Assembly (NCBI GenBank): GCA_039881045.1
Contig: JAYWVB010000037.1
Coordinates: 62,001 to 126,000, forward strand
Direction: 5' to 3'
Length of the DNA stretch: 64,000 nucleotides
DNA from: Chaetomium olivaceum
Taxonomy: Eukaryota > Ascomycota > Sordariomycetes > Sordariales > Chaetomiaceae
The stretch's first letter is position 1. Each line of letters opens with the position of its first letter. Position numbers and translations under genes: made by a program. Shown piece after piece: positions 21,106-30,908 of this stretch. Below the pieces are notes generated by a model that did not search any database, was not told where the DNA came from, and saw only the letters and a list, made by a program, of their open reading frames with translations.

Positions 21106-21864
21106 ATGTTTAACAAATTCAACTTACCTTCCCGCAAGCTAGTCGTCTGCCTGGCTTTCTTGCCTCTGGCTCTTCCCATCACTTACCTGATCTACATCGA
21201 CCGCACCGTCGGTAAGCAGCTCAAAACCGCAACGGGCATCCGCAACAAGAAGAGACGCATCTCTAGCGTCCCCGACCACGTCTCCAGACCATTCACGCTG
21301 CCGGAAGAGGTGGGTGCCGACAAGTCTGAATGGATCCTTGCATACGAACGGATTGTCTCCAAACCCCTACCGCCGTCCAGCCTGCCGGATGACCTGTCCG
21401 CCGTAATGACCGACTACGTCCGAGCGACCATGACCGCTTTCAGCTGGACGCCGCAGGCTTTCTTCCTCCGCGCGGCGGCCGGGGACGAGACGGTGAGAAA
21501 GACGTTCGACACGGCGTTCATCCGAAATCTCAGGTTTTGCCACGGCGACCGGGTGAACGGGTTCTGGACCGTCGTGTATCGAGGCAACAAGGGACTGCAG
21601 GGGCACGAACGGGTGGAGATGGCGTTGGATGCGCCACCGAGTTACAAAGGGGCGAGGGTTAATGGAGTGATTGTTGCCGGCGTCGAGTTGCAGAACGACG
21701 GTGATGTTGTGTTCATTAACGAGACTTGGATGTGGAGGAAGGAAGACGATGCGCCGTTGTTGCTGGAGAGCAGGTTTGGCGGATGGTTCCATGTCGTTTT
21801 GTCAGGTTGGCTTGTGATGAAGGGGGTTAGGGCTGTGATGGAAATGAAGGAGAAATCGGCATAG
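21106..21864 (+). CDS. Membrane-anchored protein of unknown function (252 aa)
   Basis: I chose the ATG at 21106 (MFNKFNLPSRKLVVCLAFLP) because it directly precedes a basic patch and a single hydrophobic segment (LVVCLAFLPLALPITYLIYI), a signal anchor; the open frame upstream is without such character. The rest is a soluble globular part with YERIVSKPLPPSSLPDDLSA, MTDYVRATMTAFSWTPQAFF, RNLRFCHGDRVNGFWTVVY and NGVIVAGVELQNDGDVVFIN. The last blocks suggest a beta-rich fold. It resembles conserved fungal proteins of unknown function that I cannot name with certainty. The 3' end continues to LVMKGVRAVMEMKEKSA. No frame break. Confidence 0.7.
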   Translation: MFNKFNLPSRKLVVCLAFLPLALPITYLIYIDRTVGKQLKTATGIRNKKRRISSVPDHVSRPFTLPEEVGADKSEWILAYERIVSKPLPPSSLPDDLSAVMTDYVRATMTAFSWTPQAFFLRAAAGDETVRKTFDTAFIRNLRFCHGDRVNGFWTVVYRGNKGLQGHERVEMALDAPPSYKGARVNGVIVAGVELQNDGDVVFINETWMWRKEDDAPLLLESRFGGWFHVVLSGWLVMKGVRAVMEMKEKSA

Positions 21865-22241
21865 TTGATGAGGTCACAGGGAGTGGGGTAGCTGTATGAT
21901 TGGAATGAAGGGACAAAAAACAGCGAGCACAGTTTGTGGTGAAATAATCTGTAATCAGTTCGAAGTTAATCTGAAAACGAACATCTTCAGCGGGCAGGTG
22001 CGCGGTTCGTGTTGGCCAGCAGGGTTCTCAAACGCGTCGCGGTTTCCGCATAACTAAAAGACCCCACCACTCAGCGCGTTCAGGGGCACAAACCAATCAA
22101 CAAGCGACAAAAGCGCGACGGTTCTCCATTTCCTCATGTTATCACTGCCCACTGCAACGCTGTAAACTTGCACTTACACAGTACACACCCGACTAAAATT
22201 GGCCAAAAGTTGTCGATTGTAGCAACAGAACACCAACAAAC
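21865..22241. other. Intergenic, nothing recognised
   Basis: This is the upstream region of the ASCH-like gene; no specific site was recognised. Confidence 0.5.
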
Positions 22242-22841
22242 ATGGCACTCGGATACCAGCAAACGCATCGCGTCACGAAGAGAACGGCACCCGCTAAAAC
22301 GAAGACGAAGACGAAGACCAAAGCCAAAGCTGAGGACCGCGTCGAAACCGACGTGCTTCTTGCCATTAAACCAGAGCATCTCAACAACATTGCCCGCCAA
22401 AAGAAGAACCACGAATACCGTAAGTATCGGTTACGGGACGGTGTCGAGCGCTTGTGGCTCTACGAGACTGGTGACAACAATGGCAGATCAGCTATCACGT
22501 ATGGTTTTTCTGTTTCCCTTTTCACTCCGTTCCTCACACTAACAGCAGATAGGCACATCGCCGTGATACCATCCGACATTCGACGCACACCTGGAGAAGT
22601 CCCCACGGAGCCATTTGGCATTGGTAACGAGGACTTCAATGCCGGACTGAAGCAGTCTAAATTCGGATACCCGGTCCTGGAGCTGTACGAGCTTGTCAAG
22701 CCTGTCAAGCTAGGAGAGATGAAGAGCCGCTGGGGGATGGGCGGTGCACCGATGGGATGGCGCTACCTCGGGACTGGTCTGTGGAAAGACCGATGGGGGC
22801 CTGAAGAAGGACGAGATGACAAGGTGAAGAAGCTATTTTGA
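22242..22841 (+). CDS. ASCH/PUA-like domain protein
   Basis: Exon 1 (22242-22498) starts MALGYQQTHRVTKRTAPAKT and has a lysine-rich low-complexity head, then DVLLAIKPEHLNNIARQKKN, HEYRKYRL and RLWLYETGDN. A 54-nt intron (22499-22552; GTATGG, CTAAC branch, TAG) is supported because its removal gives SAIT-HIAVIPSDIRRTP, the expected strand of the fold. Exon 2 runs to 22841 with GYPVLELYELVKPVKL and a tail rich in W and G. ASCH/PUA-like domains bind RNA or modified bases; the exact substrate is unknown. The gene is tail-to-tail with the synthetase-like gene at 22996, about 150 bp away. Confidence 0.8.
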   Translation: MALGYQQTHRVTKRTAPAKTKTKTKTKAKAEDRVETDVLLAIKPEHLNNIARQKKNHEYRKYRLRDGVERLWLYETGDNNGRSAITYGFSVSLFTPFLTLTADRHIAVIPSDIRRTPGEVPTEPFGIGNEDFNAGLKQSKFGYPVLELYELVKPVKLGEMKSRWGMGGAPMGWRYLGTGLWKDRWGPEEGRDDKVKKLF

Positions 22842-22995
22842 GCGGTTGCATTTCATTTTCAAAGCCACCAGAGCACCGAGCGCAAGCTTGGCCTGTAATA
22901 CTCTGTACATACAAAGATACCCATCATTCATCATGAACACCACCCACCAGTACCCAGTGCCCAGTACCCCCAACAGTGATTACAACAAACCCATC

Positions 22996-24554
22996 TTACT
23001 CCCACCCGCTCCCCTCAAGAACCACCTTCCTCAAATACTCCACCGAATAACACCGAAACACCTTCCTCGGATCCGCCACCCACCGCCTCACCTCCTCCCA
23101 AATCCTCCTCAACCCCTCCCCCTCCTCCACACCACCACCACCACCAACGCCACCATCACTTCCCTTCCCACCCCCAACAACCCCCTTCAGCACGCGATAA
23201 CTCGCCAACCCCTCCGTCCCAAACAACCGCATCCCCTCATACCCCCCTTCCCGCACATACAACGACTTGGACAGCTTGGCCCCGCTCCAATCCACCACCA
23301 GCGGCGCGTACAGGATATGCGGCGTCCTCCCCCGCGCCACCCCCGCTGTTCCCTGCCCCAACAACCCCCCGGCGGAGGCGCTCCACTCGGCCAACGGCCG
23401 GTACAGCATCGTCTCCTGGTACCCGCCCGCGTAATCCGCGCCTGTCACGCGCACGTGGTGGGCGGTGGTGTCGAGCAGGTGGGTCATGCTGCGGAGGAGG
23501 TTGCGGGTGGGCGCGTTGGCTTCGAGGCGGGAGAGGGTGAGCGGGTTGGGGGCGAGGGCGAGGGTGTGCGCGCCGTGGTGCGGGCAGTGGAAGGTGATTG
23601 TTGCTGGCGGGGTGGGAGGGCGGGGGACTGTTGTCGGTGTGGTTTGGTTTGGTCGGGGTCACGGTGGGAGTGGTGGTGGTGGTGTATTGGTTCAGGCGGC
23701 CGTGCTTTTCGGCGAGGCCGCACCCGGGAACGGGACAGGCGGCGCGTAGGGCGAGGGCGCCGTACTTGGGGGAGAGCTGGCGGCCGAGCGTGCGGTGGTT
23801 GGTGACGAGGTAGTCGAGCAGTTGCGGCATGAAGGGGTTGGAGAAGAAGTCGGATTGGACGGCGGTGGTGACGGGGATGTCGGACCAGCCGGAGAGGAAG
23901 TTGAGCACTTCGTGGTAGTCGCCCATCCAGGCAGCAGCGGCGCTGGGTGTGTCTCGGTATGACTTTTGGTAGTGTATCCCGTCGACTTCGATGCCCGCCC
24001 CGTTGACTGGTGCCGTGTCGACAAATGTGATGTTGACCGATACTGGAGGAGGCTGGGATGCGGTTTCGGCGTGGGCGGCCATCGCCTGCATTCGGTCACG
24101 CATCGCTCGCGCCACCGCGAAGGCGTAGCAAAAAACAATTAGGGTACCGCAATGAGGGGAGTTGTTTGGCTGTGCTCCTGCGTGGATGACGATGGGTCGA
24201 GTGGGCATATTTTGACCTGACTGTGCTTCGAATCCCGAGTGAGCACCGGCGCTGAGGATTTCATCGTGCATGAGGCCTTCGAGGAGAGGTTTGACAAGAT
24301 CCTCTCGGAAGCGTGTAAGAACCGCCGCCAAGCGGATCGTGTACCTGGCCGTCATGAAATGCAGCGTATAACGGTTGCTCTGGGGTTAGAGTGCGGAGGA
24401 GCGATTCAATGGCGGAGAGAACCTTGCGGCGGTCCGGAACAAGCGATGTACTGTTAGACGGTTTGGACGAAGCTGGCTCTCGTCCCTCGTTCTCGTTCGC
24501 GAAGGGGGTCAGTAGGGAAACGAGCTCCCGAGCAGCTCTCGCACGATCGGCCAT
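22996..24554 (-). CDS. Class I aminoacyl-tRNA-synthetase-like protein, two frameshifts
   Basis: The start MADRARAARELVSLLTPFAN at 24554 is the simplest; an upstream ATG (24707) would add about 50 residues that could act as a mitochondrial presequence. Near 24385 one extra C shifts the frame; the real path reads RYTLHFMTARYTIRLAAVLT. The Rossmann start VIHAGAQPNNSPHCGTLIVF resembles the HIGH region of class I LysRS-like enzymes. Later come VNITFVDTAPVNG, SDIPVTTAVQSDFF and CPVPGCG, and after a second shift (about 23610) a CPHH motif, so a CxxxxC...CxxH zinc site is likely. The KMSKS-like loop is VDWSGAKLSKSLYVREGGYE. At about 520 aa it ends soon after, with no recognisable anticodon-binding domain. 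It should activate a carboxylic acid with ATP; the substrate is unknown. Confidence 0.7.
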
Positions 24555-24707
24555 GCTTGAGAAGTCAGTTGTGCTGAAGTTGAGGCTACAGAGTTGAGGT
24601 CTGTGAGAGGTGTAGGTACGAACGCCAAATCGGCCAAGGTAATTGCTGATCTTAAGTACTCGATCCATTTTGTCAATCACGTACGGGAACGGTGAGAAAC
24701 TCGGCAC

Positions 24708-25179
24708 TGAAGAAGTTAGTGTCGTTGGGTATCAACGATGAAGGAGCCGCGTCGAGCGCGAAATTGTGACAGGTATCTAAGACATTTGCCAAATAGGCAT
24801 AAAGTTGGCGTTTGCTCTCGATAATCATTGGTGATTGTTGGAGCTGAACAGGGCCTCTGCTGCCTCTCCCGAAAGTGGCAGAAGTTAGGCAAGCCTTGAC
24901 GTCACATCAGGTTTGCTGCCACTTGTACTACGACTTGCCTCAGGCAGAATCAGTGATGATCAGAACATTCATTGGTTAGGTCCTTGCCTACGGCAGTCAC
25001 GCGTAGGACGCACGTGCTGAACTCGCCGATTTTACTATGGCAACAAGAAACCATTTTCGTGATTTATCCTCGGTTGCTGGAAAGTTTATCGCTTTCCTAT
25101 AACTATACAAAAATGGGTGGACGGCAGATGACAAAAGACAGGTCGTGATGTATTCCGCTCGCGAATATCGACACACGAA
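24708..25179. other. Intergenic, nothing recognised
   Basis: This is the upstream region of the synthetase-like gene and 3' flank of the alpha-glucosidase gene. No feature was seen. Confidence 0.5.
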
Positions 25180-26975
25180 TTATCTAACCAGATACACCTG
25201 CCCTTCAAACGCCGACAGCAACCCCACCCTTGGCTTCCCTGGATACGAAGACATGATTGGTATCAGGTCCGGCGTCTCTAATACACCGAGGTCCGCCGAG
25301 CTGGGTATACTCCAGGTCTTCTCCTCTGCAGTAAAGTTCAGAACCACAAGCGCTCTCTCGGCAGGGCCATGATCAGGTTCCTTGAGAAACACAAAGAGAC
25401 TCTTGTCCTCGGGCCTTAGATCCTTGAAGTCCCCGTATACAAGTAAGTGAGCATTGTCCCTGCGGAAGCGCAGCATCTTCTGCCAAAAGGCTAGCACACT
25501 GTCTGGGTCATCGAGCTGCGAGGCCACGTTAATCTCAGCGGCCAGTGGATGTGGCTTCATCCACGGCTCTTGGACCTCCTTGCCGGCTTGCTCCGCGGTC
25601 TCTGAGAAGCCACCGTACTTTGCCTTGCCGTTCCACGGTATGGGCACCCTGGCGTGGTCTCTTGCGAGATACTGCACGGCATCGAATGCCTTGTCAAGCT
25701 CGGCCTTGTTGTCGGGGCCGTAGCGCTCCTTGACCATGTTGTAAAACAGCGAGCTGTCAATGTCAAGGTAGTTCTCTATGGGGTAGGATTCCTTTGGAAC
25801 ATTGACAAGACCAATCTCTTGCCCCTGGTAAATGTATTGGGTGCCGCTCAGGCACGCCTGCATGAGTGCTAGGAGCTTCGCGCCGCGGACGCGACATTCA
25901 GGACGGTCGTCGGTGAACCGGCTGACTGACCTTGCCTGGTCGTGGTTCTCTAGGAAAACAGTAGACCAGCCGTCAGTGCCGCGGATCAGTCCCTGTGTCA
26001 AGTCGACCGCGGCCTTGAAGTCGGGAAGCGTAAAGTTCCTAGGTGTTGTGGCAAACTTATGGGTCTTGCCCATGCCGACGTCGACCACGTCGAACTGGAA
26101 CACCATGTTGAGCTGCTTGGCCTCGGCGCTCACATACTTGAGCACACGCTGCGTGTCGGGCGTGCAGGGTAGCTCGCCAACGGTGATTGCGCCGTATTTT
26201 GTGAGGATGACATTCATCTCGCTCAGAAACTCGTGCATGCGGGGGCCGTTGCAGTAGATCACACCTGCAGGCTGGTAGGGGTCTCCGGGTCGACGACGGG
26301 GGCGTCCGGAAGCGTGGGTGGCTTGCTGTACATGTTGACCGTGTCGACGCGGAAGCCGTCGACACCGCGGTCGAGCCAGAACTCCATGGACGAGGCGTAA
26401 ATGGCCTTGCGAGTCTCAGGATTCTCCCAGTTCAGATCCGGCTGTTCGGTAGCGAAAAGATGCAGGTAGTACTCCTGCGTGAGCTCGTCCCACTCCCAGG
26501 CGCTCCCGCCGCCAAAGTTGGACCGCCAGTTGTTGGGCGGGAGCCGCTCGCCAGACGGGGTGTACTTGGCGGGACGCCAGATATACCAATCGCGCTTGGG
26601 GCTTCCCTTGCTGGCACGGGATTCCTTGAACCAGGCGTGCTGGTCAGAGGTGTGGTTTATAACAAGGTCAAGCATGATGCGCATGCCACGGGCGTGTGTC
26701 TCCTTGATGAGCGTCTCCATGTCCTGAACGGTGCCGTAGGGTCGGTAGACGTCTTCGTAGTTGGAGATGTCGTAGCCCATGTCCACCTGCGGACTGTCGT
26801 ACATTGGGCAGATCCAAATGACATCGATGCCCAGGCTGGCTATGTAGTCGAGCTTAGAGGTGATACCAGGGAGATCGCCGATGCCGTCGCCATTGGAGTC
26901 GCAGAAGGAGGCCGGATAAATTTGGTAGATGACAGCCTGCTTCCACCAGAGCTTCTCGCGGGCGTTCACGGTCAT
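25180..26975 (-). CDS. GH13 alpha-glucosidase (maltase), one frameshift
   Basis: It hydrolyses maltose and related alpha-1,4 glucosides, probably in the cytosol since no signal peptide is present. The start MTVNAREKLWWKQAVIYQIY is followed by the family blocks: DLVINHTSDQHAWF, GFRVDTVN (nucleophile D), ITVGELPC (acid/base E) and FLENHDQARSVSR (transition-state D). Near 26275 a run of four Cs needs a fifth to connect VDPETP to YQPAGVIYCNGPRMHEFL; as written the first frame stops at 26259. Joined length is about 598 aa, typical for fungal maltases. It is transcribed divergently from the maltose permease 1.7 kb away and shares a promoter region with repeated CGG-N-CCG sites. Confidence 0.92.
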
Positions 26976-27284
26976 GGTTCCTTGACAGACCGGAAAAATG
27001 GACCGAGTACGACGTTCACAGCCAGTTGAAGTCTGCGGAGGGACGAGGGTGGCTAGAGTGTTGCCACTGTGTTGGATGAGGAGACGAGATAAGGGATGAG
27101 AGTATGTCCGAGCAACATATCAGAGCCGTAGGTAACTTGACTTTATACCATGCGAACTGTCCATTTGTGGAGCAGGCGCGGAACTGAGCAATTCATCACC
27201 CAGTGTTTCACAACGCCCGGTTGCGCTGTCTCAGTCTCAGTCTCTCAGACCTCAGCGGCCCTGGAGGGCGGAGCCGATCGACCG

Positions 27285-27297
27285 CACCGGACCGACA
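27285..27297. promoter_or_regulatory. CGG-N-CCG site 1
   Basis: The sequence is CACCGGACCGACA; the right half-site matches the consensus TGTCGGNCCGACA fully, the left half in part. Confidence 0.55.
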
Positions 27298-27507
27298 ACC
27301 GTTCCTGTCGTTTCATCATAACCAGCAGGGCAAAACTGGGCAGCCCCAGGAAAGCGGAGAAATTGCCAATGCAGCACGGGGATGATGGAGAGAATCTGGG
27401 CGGCCCGAGTGGGTTGGGTTGAGAGCCCGAACCCATTTCCAGAAAAGGCAATTCTGCAGTGCGCACCGTAAAAGAGTGGAGCGCTGGAGACTGCTGCAAT
27501 TTGTCCA

Positions 27508-27522
27508 TTGTCGGACCGACAA
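27508..27522. promoter_or_regulatory. CGG-N-CCG site 2 (perfect 15-bp palindrome)
   Basis: TTGTCGGACCGACAA is a perfect palindrome around the central A at 27515. Its centre lies 37 bp from site 3, so bound dimers would sit about three and a half helical turns apart. Confidence 0.7.
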
Positions 27523-27545
27523 ACACCATCTTTTCATTGGTTCAA

Positions 27546-27558
27546 TGTCGGACCGACA
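27546..27558. promoter_or_regulatory. CGG-N-CCG site 3 (perfect 13-bp palindrome)
   Basis: TGTCGGACCGACA is a perfect palindrome around A27552, identical to the core of site 2. Confidence 0.7.
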
Positions 27559-27689
27559 GCACTCGTTCTCGAACCCTGTCTTTTGATCCTGGACGCCACG
27601 CTTTTTTAGTGATGTTGCATGATGCACGGAATACTCCGTATGGGTCCCTGAGGGCATGTTCTCGTGCGGAGAGTGTGGAGTGGTGTATT

Positions 27690-27702
27690 GCTCGGTCCGA
27701 CG
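27690..27702. promoter_or_regulatory. CGG-N-CCG site 4
   Basis: The core is GCTCGGTCCGACG: CGG-T-CCG with a full right half-site GAC. Confidence 0.5.
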
Positions 27703-27928
27703 CATGGCCAACCAGACTGTTCGGAGCATTAGTTGCGGATGGAATTTCCAGGTTATTATTACATACGTCTCAAACATTGTTGGCCTTGACCTTCTGGCAT
27801 CGCTCGATCAATCAGCCAAGACACTAACTACACCCGTACCGGCCGCGCTACGGATTACACCGCGCCCAGCGCCGTGCCTCGGGTTTCTCAGCGGCTGACC
27901 CTGCATAGTTAGTTAGTTGTGGAGACAA

Positions 27929-27941
27929 TGTCGGCCCGATA
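27929..27941. promoter_or_regulatory. CGG-N-CCG site 5
   Basis: The core is TGTCGGCCCGATA: full left half-site TGTCGG, right half CCGATA. Confidence 0.5.
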
Positions 27942-27966
27942 CCACAGAATCCTCACATCTGTCGAG

Positions 27967-27998
27967 TGGAGAGAAGAAATCGTGGAGAGAAGAAATCG
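27967..27998 (+). repeat. Perfect 16-bp tandem duplication
   Basis: TGGAGAGAAGAAATCG is repeated twice without change, followed by a partial third start (TGGAG). It lies 26 bp from site 5 in the MAL promoter. Confidence 0.9.
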
Positions 27999-28235
27999 TG
28001 GAGCAGCACCGCAACCGTCCAAACGATCTCCGCCGCTCGCCCGATCCGCCCCAACCCCATGGGGATTGGAATCCGGGGCGAGACCACCTCAGAATTTAGT
28101 GTACTTTCCCCCAGAATTGCCGTAATGCCTGCCATTCGGGACCAGTGGGTCGAGTACCTCCAGCCGCCAAGGCCGGCTTGCTCGCCCCATCACGTCCGGC
28201 CTTGACTGTACCAACAGACCAACGTCCTCAGGTGA

Positions 28236-28248
28236 TGTCGGACCGATG
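28236..28248. promoter_or_regulatory. CGG-N-CCG site 6
   Basis: The core is TGTCGGACCGATG, about 450 bp upstream of the permease start: full left half-site, right half CCGATG. Confidence 0.55.
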
Positions 28249-28693
28249 AGATGGTGCCGCAACTTTGAGCTCGAGGGTTATAGTGTAGGAAGGGAGAAGA
28301 ATGGCTAGGTCGGTTGAGACTCCCAACCCTGTCAATAGGCCGAGGAACCTCCCTCTTTGGTTACCAAGACAGCTCGTGATTGGCTTGTGCTACAACACTT
28401 CCGGTAGTAGCTGGCCCTCGTCTCGCCCCTGATCCTTGCTCAACGGCGCCACCGACTTCGAGGTGCGGCCCCTGGTTGCCAAAGCGCTTGCTTGTAGCCT
28501 CTCACGCAATCTGCATAAGATGGTCGACGTCCCCTGGTTTCCCCGGGTCTCGAATCATCAGGCGATCCTCGTCGTGTCCTAGCAATCGCCCTTCCCTGAT
28601 ACCCTTACCTTCGTTTACGTTACCTTTGCAAGGCGGTCCTCGCCCTTGTTCTCCTTCCGAGCTCATCAATTGGAGTAACACACAGACGGCATC

Positions 28694-30358
28694 ATGTCTC
28701 CCACAAAGGATGACCACGCCATTGAGCATGTGGCTGCCATCCGGCCCAACGTGGACAAATCCACCGCCCTAGAGGCTGCGGCAGCCACCGACGCCGAACA
28801 CAGCATGGGGCTCCTCAAGTCCCTCAAGCTGTATAGGAAGGCTTGCCTATGGTCCATCTTCTTGTCCACCTGTATCGTCATGGAAGGGTTCGACAACGCT
28901 TTCCTAGCAAGCCTCTTCGCCTACCCCCCTTTCCAGCGCAACTTTGGTGTCGCGCTACCTGATGGCACGTACCAACTCACGGCCGCGTGGCAAACCGGCT
29001 TGACCAACGGAGTGCTGGCCGGCCAGGTCATCGGACTTTTCGCCAACGGCATCATCGCCGACCGCTTCGGATACCGCAAGACACTGATTGGCGCCCTCGT
29101 TGGTTGCATCGGCTTCATCTTCATCATCTTCTTCGCCGAGACGCTGGTGCAGCTGCTCATCGGTGAGATACTCATTGGGATCCCCTGGGGCGTCTTCCAG
29201 ACCCTGACGACGACTTACGCGGCCGAGGTGTGCCCGACCCATCTCCGCGCGTACTTGACAACCTACGTCAACTTGTGCTGGGTCATGGGCCAGTTCATTG
29301 CCTCCGGCGTGCTGCGTGCCATGCTCGCCCGCGACGACAAGTGGGGCTACAAGATTCCGTTCGCTCTACAATGGGTTTGGCCTGTTCCTCTGATTATTGG
29401 CATCTGGATGGCGCCCGAATCCCCTTGGTGGCTCGTCCGCCACGGCCGCCTCGAGGAAGCTAAGCGGTCTCTCGCTCGCCTGACGACGCGAAACACGGGC
29501 ATTCCCTTCCGCCCCGACGAGACGGTGTCTATGATGGTACACACCAACGAGATGGAAAAAGAACTACTGGCTGGCACCTCCTACATGGACCTGTTCAAGG
29601 GCGTCAACCTACGCCGGACCGAAGTAGTGTGCGTCACGTGGATGATCCAGACGCTTTGTGGCTCCACCTTCATGGGCTACTCGACGTATTTCTACCAGCA
29701 GGCCGGCATGGCCGTTGAGGATTCCTTCAGCATGTCCCTTGGCCAATATGCGCTCGGCGCGGTCGGCACCGTCACGTCTTGGTTCTTTATGCAGTGGTTT
29801 GGCCGTCGGACGCTGTACCTGTCCGGCCAACTCATCATGTGCGTTCTTCTCCTGACGATCGGATGCGCCGCTTTTGCCGGCACCGAGAACGTTGCCGCGC
29901 AATGGGCCATCGGTTCGCTCCTCCTCATCTACACTTTCACCTATGACGCCACTGTCGGCCCAGTCTGCTATTCCCTCGTCGCCGAGTTGACCTCCACTCG
30001 GCTGCGCACCAAGTCCGTTGTGCTCGCGCGCAACATGTACAATATCTCGGGCCTCGTAACCAACATCATCACCCCGCGCATGCTCAACCCGACCGAGTGG
30101 AACTGGGGCGCGAAGTCGGGCTTCTTCTGGGCGGGCACTTGTTTTTTGTGCGCCGTGTGGACGTACTTCCGCCTCCCCGAGCCCAAAGGCCGGACGTACG
30201 GTGAGCTGGACGTGTTGTTTGAGAGCGGTGTCTCTGCCCGGAAGTTCAAGACAACTGTCGTGGACGACCTTGCACATAGTCACGAGAGCGTGGCGGAGAA
30301 GGAGAAGGTCGTGGAGCGGGAGGTTATGATCGAGTGTGCTGGTAGCAAGCCGAATTAG
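28694..30358 (+). CDS. Maltose/alpha-glucoside permease (MFS sugar transporter, 554 aa)
   Basis: It imports maltose and related alpha-glucosides by proton symport across the plasma membrane. It is intact, with the start MSPTKDDHAIEHVAAIRPNV. A hydrophilic N-terminus precedes twelve predicted helices. Sugar-porter signatures are present: NGIIADRFGYRKTLIGA in loop 2-3, PESPWWLVRHGRLEEAKRSL in the central loop, and PEPKGRTYGELDVLFE after helix 12, the form found in MAL-type permeases. WGVFQTLTTTYAAEVCP is also typical. It is divergent from the GH13 maltase and next to the Zn2Cys6 regulator, the classical MAL layout. Regulation by that activator through the upstream palindromes is inferred. Confidence 0.93.
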   Translation: MSPTKDDHAIEHVAAIRPNVDKSTALEAAAATDAEHSMGLLKSLKLYRKACLWSIFLSTCIVMEGFDNAFLASLFAYPPFQRNFGVALPDGTYQLTAAWQTGLTNGVLAGQVIGLFANGIIADRFGYRKTLIGALVGCIGFIFIIFFAETLVQLLIGEILIGIPWGVFQTLTTTYAAEVCPTHLRAYLTTYVNLCWVMGQFIASGVLRAMLARDDKWGYKIPFALQWVWPVPLIIGIWMAPESPWWLVRHGRLEEAKRSLARLTTRNTGIPFRPDETVSMMVHTNEMEKELLAGTSYMDLFKGVNLRRTEVVCVTWMIQTLCGSTFMGYSTYFYQQAGMAVEDSFSMSLGQYALGAVGTVTSWFFMQWFGRRTLYLSGQLIMCVLLLTIGCAAFAGTENVAAQWAIGSLLLIYTFTYDATVGPVCYSLVAELTSTRLRTKSVVLARNMYNISGLVTNIITPRMLNPTEWNWGAKSGFFWAGTCFLCAVWTYFRLPEPKGRTYGELDVLFESGVSARKFKTTVVDDLAHSHESVAEKEKVVEREVMIECAGSKPN

Positions 30359-30908
30359 ACTCATGAAGCAGGGAGAAGGAGCGTGGAGTAAGCAACGTGC
30401 CTTAGGCGGTGCCCGGAAGTGATATGATCCAGTACATAGCGAAATTTTGAACCCAGTACGACTTGAATCATTTGAGCGTCTTTATGGGGCTGCGTCATTC
30501 CATGGGCATGTGGTGTATTAATTACGAGGATCACTAAGGTATCTCGGCACCGGCCAACTTCCTTGCGCTCGCCACTGCAAGTTACCAGAGAATCGTTGAG
30601 CACTGGAGTAAACTCGACCCTCAGCCAAATTTGTGCGGCATGGTTAGACGTGGCAGATGCTAATTAATTATTCATTCCTCGTCCACCAGCGAGATAAAGA
30701 GGTGGATATGACTCTAAAACAGCAACAACAAAAAGTGGTTTAGGGGGGCGTGACCCAACTTTGTATGTACACACAAAGCTTCCAGTATAAAATAACCAAC
30801 TAGAAACAAATAAACTGGTGGTAAGCAATATTATAAATGTCGGGCTGTTCATCGGTCGTCTTTGCCGGGCAACAGGAGGCTTCTGCATGTAGCGAGGCTC
30901 CACGTCAC
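30359..30908. other. Gap between convergent permease and regulator genes
   Basis: The permease and regulator genes end here tail to tail. It is an AT-richer 3' flank with no gene recognised. Confidence 0.6.

Larger units (their letters stand above)
26976..28693. promoter_or_regulatory. Divergent MAL promoter region (maltase and permease)
   Basis: This 1.7-kb stretch has no convincing gene; frames within it lack conserved sequence. It holds six CGG-N-CCG palindromes (27288, 27512, 27549, 27693, 27932, 28239). A random 7-mer with six fixed bases should occur about 0.4 times here. Zn2Cys6 dimers recognise paired CGG triplets, and such a regulator is encoded beside the permease. Confidence 0.75.

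Noticed and set aside
22846..23805. 319-codon plus-strand frame rich in Pro, His and Arg
   Set aside because: It is antisense to the synthetase-like gene; the composition is that of a GC-rich shadow frame.
27150..27900. Several open frames within the maltase-permease gap
   Set aside because: No motifs, overlapping on both strands, and they span the palindromic sites; the region behaves as a promoter.
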